NCBI RefSeq assembly: GCF_026339875.1
Contig: NZ_JAPEPZ010000008.1
Location: 1 to 43,378 of the forward strand
Direction: 5' to 3'
Origin: Streptomyces sp. NBC_01571
GTDB lineage: Bacteria > Actinomycetota > Actinomycetes > Streptomycetales > Streptomycetaceae
DNA length: 43,378 nucleotides
In this document: positions 14,505 to 22,239 of the stretch, piece by piece
How the letters are laid out: the number at the start of each line of letters is the position of its first letter
Numbering within the stretch: the first letter of the stretch is position 1
The notes under the pieces: generated by a model
The model's database searches: none
What the model saw: the letters and a program-made list of their open reading frames with translations, nothing else
What the model was told of the DNA's origin: nothing
Position numbers and translations under genes: made by a program

Positions 14505-15904
14505 GCATGTACCCGGTCCTGTGGGCCATCGATCACGCTCCGGTGTACGACGCCGAGGAGCGTGCCGTCCTCGTGGCCCTGGTGGTGAAGGGTGATTTCG
14601 ACGGGATGAACTGTTTCCGGTCGTACCCCACCCTGGCCGCCGCAGCGCGAGTGGACGCCAAGACCGCCGGGCGGAAGTGCCGCGCGATGGAGTCCCGGGG
14701 CATCCTGCGCCGCCAGACCGCGCACCAGTCGCGAGTGTGGCTGTCCATCCCCAAGGAACAGCGGCCCGTGATCTGGGAGGTCATGATCCCTGCCGAGTGG
14801 TGGAGCGCCGCGCAGCTGGAGTCCATCAACGAGCAGAGGGCGGGACTGGGTCGCCCCCTGCTCACCCCTGCGAACCGTCCGGCACTGGCTCCCGCCCCCC
14901 TTAAGAAGGCCCGCGCTGACAAGGGTGTGCAGCGTCCGAAGAAGGCCGACCCGGGGACTACAAGTCCCCGGGTCAAAACGGACATCACAGCGGGGGGGGT
15001 AGGGACTACAAGTCCCTACCCCCCGGACTACAAGTCCCTACCCCCCGGACTACAAGTCCCCCAACCTTCTGAGTCACCTTCTGAGTCACCTTCCGAGAAA
15101 CCCAACGACTCCTCCCGTCCGTCCGTCCGTGAAGCTGAGGTGGCGCGCGCGAGCGGTTCGGGCACGGAGGGACGGACGGACGGGGGCGGCGGCGTCATCG
15201 AGGACCAGGAGCAGGAGCCTGTGCGGGCCGGTGGGCCCGGCGGTGAAGCGGCAGCCAGTGAGGGTGGCGTCACCGGTGATGCCACCCCGGCGGCGGGTTC
15301 AGTGGTGCTGACTCCGGGGGCCGAGGTGCTGCGGGCGATCGCGGCGGAGGCTCCGCAGTGGACGCTGACGTGGGATGCGTTGCGGGATCAGGGCCTGGCG
15401 GTGAGCGGGATGCTGCTGGAGGGGTTCACGGCGCAGGAGGTCCGGCATGCGCTGCTGTCGCGTCCGCTGCCGCAGCCTCTGACCCACACGGTGGGCGCGG
15501 TTGTGTCCCGGCGGCTGAAGGACCTCATCAAGGTCGGGCCGGCGGCGGGAGCGCGGCCGATCCCGGAGCAGCACCGGGCCGACGAGTGGACGCCCGGCGG
15601 CTACGGCAGCCGCGGCGGCTCGGGCGACGTGACGCCGACCCCGCCGGCCTGGGGTGCGCGGCATGCCGAGCTGGAGGCCGCGAACGCTGGTCGGTCGGCG
15701 CTGCGCAACTGCACCGGCGACGACGGGCTGTGTGACCGCCTGGCAGTCATCGGTGAGGACCAGTGCGGCGAGCACCTGGGCTGGGAGCGCTGCCCGCAGT
15801 GCGCCACCCGCTACCGGCGCCCCGGAAACGAGGCGTGCGACCGGTGCCAGGACGCCGGAAGCATGTTCGGCACCGAGGCACACACCGCACCCGCCCCGTT
15901 CTAG
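14501..15904 (+). CDS. HTH replication-initiator-like protein 1
   Basis: The product is 467 aa from the GTG at 14501; an ATG two codons on is an alternative. Residues 1-110 form a winged-helix-like domain (ERAVLVALVVKGDFDGMNCFRSYPTLAAAARVDAKTAGRKCRAMESRGILRRQTAHQSRVWLSI). A long, charged, low-complexity linker (130-285) is encoded by repeats that look like iterons. A helical segment (290-370) then leads to a C-terminal cysteine-rich part (CTGDDGLC, CGEHLGWERCPQCATRY, CDRCQDAG), probably a zinc-binding DNA contact. This layout matches HTH rep-like proteins of Streptomyces linear plasmids. Origin repeats inside or beside rep are known for pSLA2-type plasmids. The rep assignment is an inference. 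Confidence 0.65.
   Translation: MSMYPVLWAIDHAPVYDAEERAVLVALVVKGDFDGMNCFRSYPTLAAAARVDAKTAGRKCRAMESRGILRRQTAHQSRVWLSIPKEQRPVIWEVMIPAEWWSAAQLESINEQRAGLGRPLLTPANRPALAPAPLKKARADKGVQRPKKADPGTTSPRVKTDITAGGVGTTSPYPPDYKSLPPGLQVPQPSESPSESPSEKPNDSSRPSVREAEVARASGSGTEGRTDGGGGVIEDQEQEPVRAGGPGGEAAASEGGVTGDATPAAGSVVLTPGAEVLRAIAAEAPQWTLTWDALRDQGLAVSGMLLEGFTAQEVRHALLSRPLPQPLTHTVGAVVSRRLKDLIKVGPAAGARPIPEQHRADEWTPGGYGSRGGSGDVTPTPPAWGARHAELEAANAGRSALRNCTGDDGLCDRLAVIGEDQCGEHLGWERCPQCATRYRRPGNEACDRCQDAGSMFGTEAHTAPAPF
14950..15059. repeat. 22-bp iteron array with palindromic cores inside rep-like gene 1
   Basis: The core GGACTACAAGTCC occurs at 14955, 15003, 15025 and 15047. The last three are exactly 22 bp apart, two helical turns. 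Copies 1 and 2 lie in hairpins with 9-bp and 13-bp perfect arms around TACAA (14950-14972 and 14994-15024). Shorter 12-bp repeats (ACCTTCTGAGTC) follow at about 15063-15090. The array is in frame within the gene's linker. Confidence 0.85.
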
Positions 15905-15932
15905 GCCGCCGTGCGCCCGTCTCCCGCGCTTT

Positions 15933-15962
15933 CGCCCCGCCCGGGTCTCTCTGGGCGGGGCG
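15933..15962 (+). terminator. terminator of rep cassette 1
   Basis: Perfect 10-bp arms CGCCCCGCCC/GGGCGGGGCG, 28 bp past the stop. The surrounding 75 bp recurs, inverted, after the second rep-like gene near 22080-22165. Confidence 0.85.
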
Positions 15963-15977
15963 ATGCCTTTTCGGCCG

Positions 15978-16385
15978 TCAGGCGGGCGTGCAGCGCGTTT
16001 GGTTGGGGTGGGCGGTCACTGCGTCGCCCGCGCGGTCGAGCAGGGCGCGGGCCAAGTCGGTGGCATGGGCGGCCTCTTCCAGCAGGCGCATGGTCTGGCG
16101 CAGTGCGGTGGCGAGGTTCTTGTCCGGGACCAGGACGCCCGCTCCCATCAGGTCGTCGAACAGCAGCCGCTCCACGCGGTCGGACACGTACGGCAGGTCT
16201 CCGCCCAGTTCGTCCGGCAGCAAGAGCCCGGCGAAGACCTGGGTGACGGCGTCCGCCAGTCCGTGCCGGAGGCTGTGGGCATCCATGGCGATCCGGTGCA
16301 GGTACCCCCACAGGTCGCCGGGGCTGGTGCAGCTGGCCCCTTGCGCGGTCCGGTTCTGCCGGTAGTCGAGAGTCGATTCGGTCAT
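15978..16385 (-). CDS. hypothetical helical protein
   Basis: The product is 135 aa from the ATG at 16385; an ATG three codons earlier is also possible. It is helical with few charged clusters (DLWGYLHRIAMDAHSLRHGLADAVTQVFAGLLLPDEL; LATALRQTMRLLEEAAHATDLARALLDRAG). No family is recognised. It converges on the rep-like gene 1 terminator. Confidence 0.6.
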   Translation of the reverse strand: MTESTLDYRQNRTAQGASCTSPGDLWGYLHRIAMDAHSLRHGLADAVTQVFAGLLLPDELGGDLPYVSDRVERLLFDDLMGAGVLVPDKNLATALRQTMRLLEEAAHATDLARALLDRAGDAVTAHPNQTRCTPA

Positions 16386-16709
16386 ACCGGGCATCTTTCG
16401 GGAACGGCGCACTGTGAGGTATGAGGCTCACGGGCCGTTTCGCCGGGTGGGTGCCCCGGCTGTGAGCTGTGATGCTGTGAGGTCCGATCGGCTGCTGATT
16501 GGCCGTGATCGGCTGCTGACGGCCGATCAGGTCCGATGGCCGGCCGATGGCGGGACCGATGCTGACCTGCGCGGACCAATCGATCCGATCAGCCGCCGCA
16601 CCCCCCGGGTTTCCGGCTGTACGGAGCGGTTTTGGCTCCAGAGGCGGGGGTGTGTCGGTGGGTGGGTCCTAGCGTGGCTGGCTCGGGGTGGGACCGAGTC
16701 GGGGGTGCG
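16386..16709. repeat. noncoding stretch with cis element copy 1
   Basis: A 45-bp core at 16537-16581 is identical, in reverse orientation, to 21348-21392; the wider similarity is about 100 bp (16511-16611). It begins TGGCCGGCCGATGGCGGGAC. Upstream are two copies of GATCGGCTGCTGA. I see no gene before 16710. Confidence 0.8.
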
Positions 16710-17342
16710 ATGGAAGCCGGTGCTGGTGCGTGGGTGTACCTCGTGGGGGCGTTGGAGTCGAGGCCGGTGAAGATCGGCACGGCGTCGGATGTGGCGGCGC
16801 GCTTGCGTGATCTGCAATGCGGGTCGCCGGTGCGCCTGCATGTCATGTGGCAGACCCGTGGTGGGCGTGACCTTGAGCTTGCCCTTCACCAGCGCTTCAG
16901 CGCCTACAGGGTCCATGGGGAGTGGTTCGACTTCGGTGAGGACCACCCTGTGGCGATCGTCGCGACCGCCGCCGTGGATCTCGGGCACCGCGCCTACCCG
17001 TCCGGGGAGTTGCCCAGCGCCGGCGCCCTTCCCCTCGCGCCCGACGTTGCCGAGGCGCGGCGGCTGGCTGTCCTCCTGCGCGAGGCCTTCGCCCAGGCCG
17101 GGGATCCCCCAGTGCTGACCGTCGCCGAGCTGCTGGAGCACCTGCGCGCCGCTGAGCCGGACACCTGGCGGAAGTGGGACGGCCGACCAGACAAGCTGGC
17201 GATGGCCGGGCGCACCATGGCCGTCATCTTCCGGGCCGCTCGCTTCGACCTGGCCAGCGTGCGCCTTCGGACTGCGGGCCGTCCCACCGCGTACCGGCTC
17301 GATCAGGTGGCACGGGCGGCGGCAGGCTCCCGCAGCATCTGA
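16710..17342 (+). CDS. GIY-YIG-like protein fused to a DUF3631-like tail
   Basis: The product is 210 aa. Residues 1-75 match the GIY-YIG (T5orf172/MUG113-type) fold: WVYLVGALESRPVKIGTASDVAARLRDLQCGSPVRLHVMW, then DLELALHQRFSAYRVHGEWFD, a typical helix ending in the conserved E-W-F. Here the GIY-YIG motif is replaced by VYLVGA and KIG. Residues 115-205 (RRLAVLLREAFAQAGDPPVLTVAELLEHLRAAEPDTWRKW, then FRAARFDLASVRLRTAGRPTAYRLDQV) resemble the C-terminal wHTH of DUF3631 proteins. The combination suggests a DNA-targeted nuclease or nuclease-derived binder. Codon use fits its neighbours. Confidence 0.75.
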   Translation: MEAGAGAWVYLVGALESRPVKIGTASDVAARLRDLQCGSPVRLHVMWQTRGGRDLELALHQRFSAYRVHGEWFDFGEDHPVAIVATAAVDLGHRAYPSGELPSAGALPLAPDVAEARRLAVLLREAFAQAGDPPVLTVAELLEHLRAAEPDTWRKWDGRPDKLAMAGRTMAVIFRAARFDLASVRLRTAGRPTAYRLDQVARAAAGSRSI

Positions 17343-17610
17343 GCCGGGCGACGGTCGACAGGTCGGCGTCATCACCACCGCCGTGGGACGCCTCGCGGGC
17401 GCGAAAGGCGTGCACACGTGCCCGAGCACACGCGTGCACACGAGAGCAGGACGGGAAGCCGCCGATGGCTTCCAGGAGGGGCCCAACGCGTGCCGCGCGT
17501 GCCGCGTGCCGCGCGTACCGCGTGCGCGACGCACTGGCACGGGTCGGCCCGGCGGGTGCGTCACAGCCCCGGTGCCACCGCGTCGGTCACCGCGTCGGTC
17601 ACCGCGTCGG
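17343..17610. repeat. GC-rich repeats between 17343 and 17610
   Basis: The stretch holds GTGCACACGTGC and ACGCGTGCACACG motifs (near 17408-17445), a CCAACGCGTGCCGCGCGTGC element at 17483 and three tandem 12-bp units of CACCGCGTCGGT near 17578-17614. All have relatives near 41 kb. No gene is supported. Confidence 0.65.
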
Positions 17611-17814
17611 TCACAGCTCGGGTGCGGCGGGGCCGGCCCCGAGCACGCGGCGCCCGGGGAGCGGGTGCGCGGGCTTCGGCTCGGCGGCGGCCGGGACGGC
17701 GGGCAGGCGTTCGGCGGCGAGCTGGGCGCGCGGCGCGGGCGCCGGGTCGGTGTCTCGGGTGCGGGACGTATCGGCGCGGGCGGGTCCGGTGCCCAGCGGG
17801 CGGCGGTCGGTCAT
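17611..17814 (-). CDS. MTDRRPLGTGP peptide, copy 1
   Basis: The frame of 67 aa starts MTDRRPLGTGPARADTSRTR and continues APRAQLAAERLP to GRRVLGAGPAAPEL. A 78-aa relative at 41275-41511 keeps the start, most residues and the end GRRVLGAGPAAP, with several amino-acid changes and small gaps in multiples of three. That pattern supports coding. No ribosome site is clear. Function unknown; the chain looks disordered. Confidence 0.45.
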   Translation of the reverse strand: MTDRRPLGTGPARADTSRTRDTDPAPAPRAQLAAERLPAVPAAAEPKPAHPLPGRRVLGAGPAAPEL

Positions 17815-17993
17815 CGCGCGCGGACTTCGGTGAGCACCGGGCGGTGGTCCTGGCGGTGTTGTTGCCCGGGCCTGAGCGGAGCGCCGGGACCCGGCGGAAC
17901 CGGGCCGGTGCTGCCCGCGGGGGTCTCCCCTGGGAGCCGGTGCCGGGCCGGGTAACGTATTGCTGATCATGGGGTTCGGGTGTTGAGGTTGGG

Positions 17994-18374
17994 ATGACTG
18001 TCGGTCGCGTAGTCAGGTTCGATGGGGTTCGTGGGTACGGGTTTGTTGCGCCCGTTGAGGGCGGCGAGGATGTCTTCTTGCATGTGAACGACATCTTGGT
18101 TCCCGAGGCCGCTATTAGTCCCGGGGTCATGGTCGAGTTCGTCACGGCAGAGGGGGAGCGTGGGCCGAAGGCGTCGCAGGTCCGCCTCGCCATGTCGACA
18201 GCGTCCCGAAGTGATGAGGAGGCGCTCTGCGATGTGCTGTCCGCCGAGGAGCTGAGCAGGGAGTTGACGGAGCTCCTCCTCCTTGCCGAGCCGTCGTTGA
18301 CCGGACAGCAGATCCTCGATGTCCGACGTCGTCTGCTCGTCTGCGCCGAACAGCACGGCTGGACCGAGGGCTGA
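17994..18374 (+). CDS. cold-shock-domain protein with C-terminal extension
   Basis: The product is 126 aa from the ATG at 17994 with GAGG upstream. Residues 1-65 are a cold-shock (OB-fold) domain with RNP1-like GYGFVAP and RNP2-like VFLHV, the hallmark of single-stranded nucleic-acid binding. Bacterial CspA proteins are about 67 aa; this one adds 60 helical residues (SAEELSRELTELLLLAEPSLTGQQILDVRRRLLVCAEQHG). It may be an RNA chaperone or ssDNA-binding protein with a dimerising tail. It stands alone on the plus strand. Confidence 0.85.
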   Translation: MTVGRVVRFDGVRGYGFVAPVEGGEDVFLHVNDILVPEAAISPGVMVEFVTAEGERGPKASQVRLAMSTASRSDEEALCDVLSAEELSRELTELLLLAEPSLTGQQILDVRRRLLVCAEQHGWTEG

Positions 18375-18446
18375 CGTGGGGGTGGGTGCATCGGTTGCTC
18401 GCAGCGTGCTCCGGCGGGCTGCCGGAACCTGACCGATCCTCAAGCC

Positions 18447-18593
18447 GTGCTCGCCGGACGCCTGGCCGTCCGGGCGGAGGTACTGCGGGCGCAGGCCGGC
18501 CGGGACGGCGGCGAGGGGCTGAGCGTGGCCGACGCGGTGGCCCTGGCGGCGGTGCAGCTGGGCCTCGAAGCGCCTGCTCCCGAAGGCGCCTGA
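18447..18593 (+). pseudogene. short frame ending in AVQLGLEAP, probably a remnant
   Basis: A 48-codon frame from GTG reads LAGRLAVRAEVLRAQ, then LSVADAVALAAVQLGLEAP. Its end recurs in two other places on the plus strand: AVDLAAVQLGLQAPTD near 40867 and AVVLAAVQLGLQPP near 42049. No ribosome site is visible. It is either a small gene or the most complete of three decayed copies of one C-terminus. Confidence 0.4.
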
Positions 18594-18672
18594 GGACGGA
18601 CGGGCGCCTCGTTCGGGTCGCCGTTTCACCGGTACGTGTGTACCTGTCGTGCTTGAGCTGCTGCTGCGTCTG

Positions 18673-18912
18673 TCAGGAGAGGATCGCTCGCCACTGCGTG
18701 AGGGCGGCCCGCAACTGCTGTGCGCCGGTTACCCGTTCGGTCAGTGCGCACCGCTGTGTCCCGTCCTCGTCCGCCATGTAGACGTCTAGCTGGATCTCCG
18801 CATCGGGCGCGGCAAGACTCTGCCCGCCGACGGGCCGTACGTCGACCTGGAAGCCCCCGATCTGCAGCCTGAATCCCTCGTAGGCACCATCTATCAGGGT
18901 CGCCGTGGTCAT
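18673..18912 (-). CDS. hypothetical small protein
   Basis: The product is 79 aa from the ATG at 18912, with GAGGAG 9 nt upstream. The pattern is strand-rich (EGFRLQIGGFQVDVRPVGG; EIQLDVYMADEDGTQRCALTERV) with one C-terminal helix (QQLRAALTQWRAIL). No family is recognised. Confidence 0.6.
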   Translation of the reverse strand: MTTATLIDGAYEGFRLQIGGFQVDVRPVGGQSLAAPDAEIQLDVYMADEDGTQRCALTERVTGAQQLRAALTQWRAILS

Positions 18913-19080
18913 GTCTTCGCTCTCCTCGCGGTAAAGCTTGATCGATCTGGCGGTGATGGTCAGCACCTTCACCCTCAGCCCGCCGACTATCAGGCTACCG
19001 AGCCCCCACGCGCCGGGGCTCGGAAACCGCTGCGCCTCGTTCGGGGTGCGGTCCCGCGCCGTGGCGTGCACAAGCAGCGC

Positions 19081-19570
19081 CAGACTGGCCGGCCAACGCG
19101 TGCCGCGCGTCTCGCGTGCCCCGCGTGCCGCGTACGCGAGGCGAAGTGGAGCGCCAGCAGCGCCTGTCGACGGGGCCCCCGATACGGGCCGTAAGGCGAG
19201 CCGAACCCGTGGGAGGCGCTCCGCCCGGTTTTCCCTGGTCAGCACTCGCACACGTACTCGTGCACTGCTCGCACACCACTCGCTCACACGGGGCGGATGC
19301 ACGAGCAGTGTGCGAGTGGTGCACGAGTACGTGTGCGAGCAGATCGGGCCCCGCGAGGTGGTCACGCGAGCGCCGCAAGAAGGCGGAGGCCCGGACGGAG
19401 GGCAGGAGGCTGTGCAGGCCGCTGACGGGCTCTCACGGCATCAGCCTCCAGGCGGTGTTGGGCACGGAATTGGGGCAGCGTCCGTGACGTCAATCCGGGG
19501 GAATCCGGATACGGTTTCCGATATCCGGTCCGGCCTCTTTCACATTCCCTGAGTTCCCGTCAATTGGGTT
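19081..19570. repeat. long repeat A, copy 1
   Basis: About 490 bp that matches 42461-42955 in the same orientation at roughly nine in ten positions, with few gaps. No gene is convincing. It holds the inverted-repeat module at 19245-19339 and a region with TCCGATATCCGGTCC near its end. Confidence 0.85.
19245..19339. other. invertible-looking 20+55+20 bp module, orientation 1
   Basis: Perfect 20-bp inverted repeats CTCGCACACGTACTCGTGCA (19245-19264) and complement (19320-19339) flank a 55-bp core (19265-19319). The core is the exact reverse complement of the core in the other copy (42644-42698), while the flanks stay in the same orientation. Confidence 0.85.
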
Positions 19571-19626
19571 TCGATGGTGGGGTTTTCCGCCGGAGGACCC
19601 ACGCACGCCCCGAACGCCCGTCCAGA

Positions 19627-21003
19627 CAGGGCTTGATCAAGTTCCGTAGGTGTCTGGTTCGGTTGTGATGCCCAGGATGTGGAGTGCTCGTTCGGGTTCG
19701 TTTCGAATCGCTCGGGTGGTTTTGGCGATGTTGTCGGATCCGAGGGTCTTCAGGACGCCGATGGCGAGGTTGCGGAGGGTTGCCATGGCGCGGGGTGCGG
19801 TGCCGGTGTGGACGGTGGAGGCGTCTTCGGCGAAGGTGACGTCCCTGATGTGGTGTGAGGAGTTCTCGATCCCCCAGTGCCCGCGGATCGCGGTGGCAAG
19901 GCCGGCGGGGCCGGTCTGGTGGGCGTCGAGGCTGGTGACGGCGTAGAGGCTCTCCCGGGTCTCGCGCTGGCCGGTTTGCTTGCGGCGGCGGTGGACACGG
20001 ATGGCCAGGCGGCCGTGGGGAAGGAGATCCCGCCGAGTTCGTCCGGGACGGCGCAGGTCTTGATCGAGCGGGACTCGCGCCTGCCGTGCCCGGTGGTGGA
20101 GGCGGTGTGCTGGACGGGAATATCGCGCCACGGCAGGTCCGCGAGCTGGCTGTGGGCGGTCGGCTGGTTGGTCTTGATCACGGCGATGTAGTGGGCCTTC
20201 TTCGTCTCGACCAGCCAGGAGACGTTCGCCTTGACCGAGTGCAGCGCGTCGAAGGTGACGACGGTGCCGGCCAGGTCCAGCGGTGCCAGGAGCGGTTGGA
20301 AATGTGTGGTTTCGTTCGTCTTCGCGCCCACTTCCACCTGCGCGAGGGTGACGACCGGGGCGTGGGTGACCGCGGAGAGCAGATGCCGGCGCTTCGCGGT
20401 CAGACGGGCTGATCCCTTGAGTGTCTTGCCGTCGACAGCGATCACACACGGCCGCCCGGACGCCGAGGGCGATGGCCTGTGGGCCGGCTCGGTGGCGACG
20501 CGGTGCCGGTCGGCGAGGTAGGCGCCCACCGCCCGGTCCAGGGCGTCACCGTCAACGGTCCCCAGCACCCGGCCGATCGTGGCCGGTGACGGAGTGCGTC
20601 GCCAGCCGAGCAGGTGACGCCGGATCCCGATCACTACCAGGAGTGCGTTCGAGGCGCGCTGGCCCCACTCGGCGAGTTCCTCGATGCTCCTCGCTCCCGA
20701 CACGGCCGCACAGGCGCACACCAGCAAGATCGCGGTCAGTGAGTACCAACGGCCCCGCCGCGAGCGCGGATCGGGCACCGCATCGAGGTAGGAACGCAGA
20801 TCGGCGACCTGACCGGCGTCCAGCGGACCCAGCCTCATCAGCACGGCAGGGACCGGAGAAGATATGGCAGCAGGCACGGGCCACCTCGTGATCATCGGGC
20901 GTAGGAACCACAATGATCACGAAACCCGTGCCTGCCCTGCTATCCACCCCAACCGACGACAGCCCGGCCAACCCTCACCACCCCGGAACTTGCAGCCGCC
21001 CTG
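19627..21003 (-). mobile_element. ISAs1-family insertion sequence, copy 1
   Basis: The element is 1377 bp with imperfect terminal inverted repeats of about 20 bp, CAGGGCTTGATCAAGTTCCG at one end and CAGGGCGGCTGCAAGTTCCG inward from the other. A 9-bp target duplication CCGTCCAGA flanks it (19618-19626 and 21004-21012), so it arrived by transposition. It is nearly identical to copy 2 at 30140-31516. Confidence 0.92.
19637..20913 (-). CDS. ISAs1-family transposase with internal frameshift, copy 1
   Basis: The N-terminal two thirds carry MRLGPLDAGQVADLRSYLDAVPDPR, VCACAAVSGARSIEELAEWG, VIAVDGKTLKGS (first catalytic D), VVTFDALHS (second D) and AHYIAVIKTNQP. The last third, with GHWGIENSSHHIRDVTFAED (catalytic E), lies in another frame. 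The frame changes near 20018-20024, at the C/G-run around TTCCCCAC on the coding strand. The shift splits the DDE triad. The coding part is identical to copy 2 apart from a base or so. Confidence 0.85.
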
Positions 21004-21440
21004 CCGTCCAGAAGTCCGCTGGGAGCCCGCTGACGGCCTGTCCGGGGACCGCCGGACGACCGGACGCAGACGGACTCCCAGCGGACAGCCAGCGGGTGCC
21101 CAGCGGACTCCCAACGGACCTGCGCCCGTCCGGCATGCCCGCTTTCGCACCGCCACCCGGCACCGCCACCCCGCCCGGTTCGCACCGCCATGGGCACCGC
21201 CACCCGGCAGCCTGGGTGCCGGTGGGTGGCGGTCGGGTGCGGTCTCATGGCGGTGCCGGGTGGCGGTGCTGACCAGCACAACCGGACACGGAGGCCAGAA
21301 CACCGCCGCACGGCCCTCAACCCGGGGGTGCGACGGCTGATCGGTCTGATTGGTCCGCGCAGGTCAGCATCGGTCCCGCCATCGGCCGGCCATTGGACCT
21401 GACCGGCCCTCATCAGCAGCCAAAGAAGACCGCCCAGCCA
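21004..21440. repeat. repeat-rich noncoding stretch with cis element copy 2
   Basis: It contains a 22-bp inverted repeat (21147-21168 and 21248-21269, beginning GCACCGCCACCCGGC) with more hairpins inside. It also has CAGCGGAC/GTCCGCTG repeats at 21015-21115, and the 45-bp core 21348-21392, the inverse of 16537-16581. I see no gene. Confidence 0.7.
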
Positions 21441-21556
21441 CCGACTTACCTACTACTACTTCCCAGCTCAGAGCCCCCTTTCCGCGCCCGCACGGGCCCG
21501 GAGAGGGGCCTTGCGGCTGGGAGGTAGTAGTAGGTACGACCCGAGAGTGACGACTC
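21441..21556. repeat. truncated copy of the transfer-module 2 long hairpin
   Basis: 21-bp arms (21447-21467, 21516-21536) starting TACCTACTACTACTTCCCAG match the hairpin at 29638-29726. One change makes a T.G wobble. The flanking codons just before (21421-21438) match the end of the gene at 28984-29628, and GTGACGACTCATG follows as in the original. Confidence 0.8.
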
Positions 21557-21667
21557 ATGGACGACACCACCGGCGCCCCGGGAACCGGCCCGGAGCAGGG
21601 GCCCCGGGACGCGCCCGCGTGCTTACAGACACCACCCCGGCACCGTAAAACCGCACACGCCCCGTGA
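21557..21667 (+). pseudogene. 5' fragment of the IS-split transfer gene
   Basis: The first codons (MDDTTGAPGTGPE) match the start of the gene at 29747 (MDDTTGAPGAGPE), including 20 bp of upstream sequence. The similarity then ends and the frame stops after 36 codons. This marks a rearrangement that carried a junction piece of transfer module 2 here. Confidence 0.7.
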
Positions 21668-22104
21668 GCCCCCCGAACACACACGCACACGAGGAAAGCC
21701 CCACTGCCGCCGTCCGGAGCCCGCAGACGGGCGTACAGACGCCCGGGAAGGGCAGCCGGACCATCCGCCAGGAATCCGCCGGAGATCCGCAGACGCGTGC
21801 GGCCAGCCGCGGGCCCAGCCCTGGGGGCCAGAACGAATGTCGATCATGGCCAAAGTGGGGCCACCTGAACCTGTCACAAGCACCCCGAGGGCAACGTGAA
21901 CGCCCCGCCCCGTACGCGTACGTACGCGTGTAGGGCCCACATTCGTTCACCCCCACCCAGCACGTGAACGAGTGAACGAAACCCGCTCCCGGACGCTGTC
22001 GTCGACGATCCCGACACCGCGTCGGGAACCGCGCGATGCCTAACTTCGAAGACCCGCGATACCCCACCCCGCCAACCAGAGGCCCTGTACGGCGGCCTGA
22101 CGTC
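21668..22104. other. noncoding stretch before rep cassette 2
   Basis: Small inverted repeats are present: TTCGTTCAC (21942-21950) and GTGAACGAA (21972-21980), with GTGAACG in between, plus GTACGCGTACGTACGCGT near 21912. No gene is supported. Confidence 0.5.
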
Positions 22105-22113
22105 CTTTCCGGC

Positions 22114-22145
22114 CCCGCCCCACCCGGAGAGACCCGGGCGAGGCG
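22114..22145 (-). terminator. terminator of rep cassette 2
   Basis: An imperfect hairpin read on the minus strand as CGCC(T)CGCCC, loop GGGTCTCTCC, then GGGTGGGGCG. The surrounding sequence matches the cassette 1 terminator region in inverse orientation. Confidence 0.65.
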
Positions 22146-22239
22146 AAAACGCGGGAGACGGGCACACAGCGGCTCCTGCGCATCCGCAGGATGCCATCGG
22201 TCGGGTGGGCAGCGCGGGCACGGCTCCGTCCCGCCGCGA

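Noticed and set aside
14950..15059. Possible CRISPR array (regular 22-bp repeats)
   Set aside because: The units have palindromic cores and the intervening bases are also repeated, so there are no unique spacers. The array lies in frame within a gene and no cas gene is near.
17578..17614. Three 12-bp CACCGCGTCGGT units as a centromere
   Set aside because: Only three units, far from either par locus, and the related place near 41290 keeps the pattern poorly. I list them only as part of a repeat region.
19116..19487. A protein encoded in long repeat A
   Set aside because: Several frames stay open in both repeat copies, but the core inversion changes each of them, there is no ribosome site, and no frame shows protein-like conservation.
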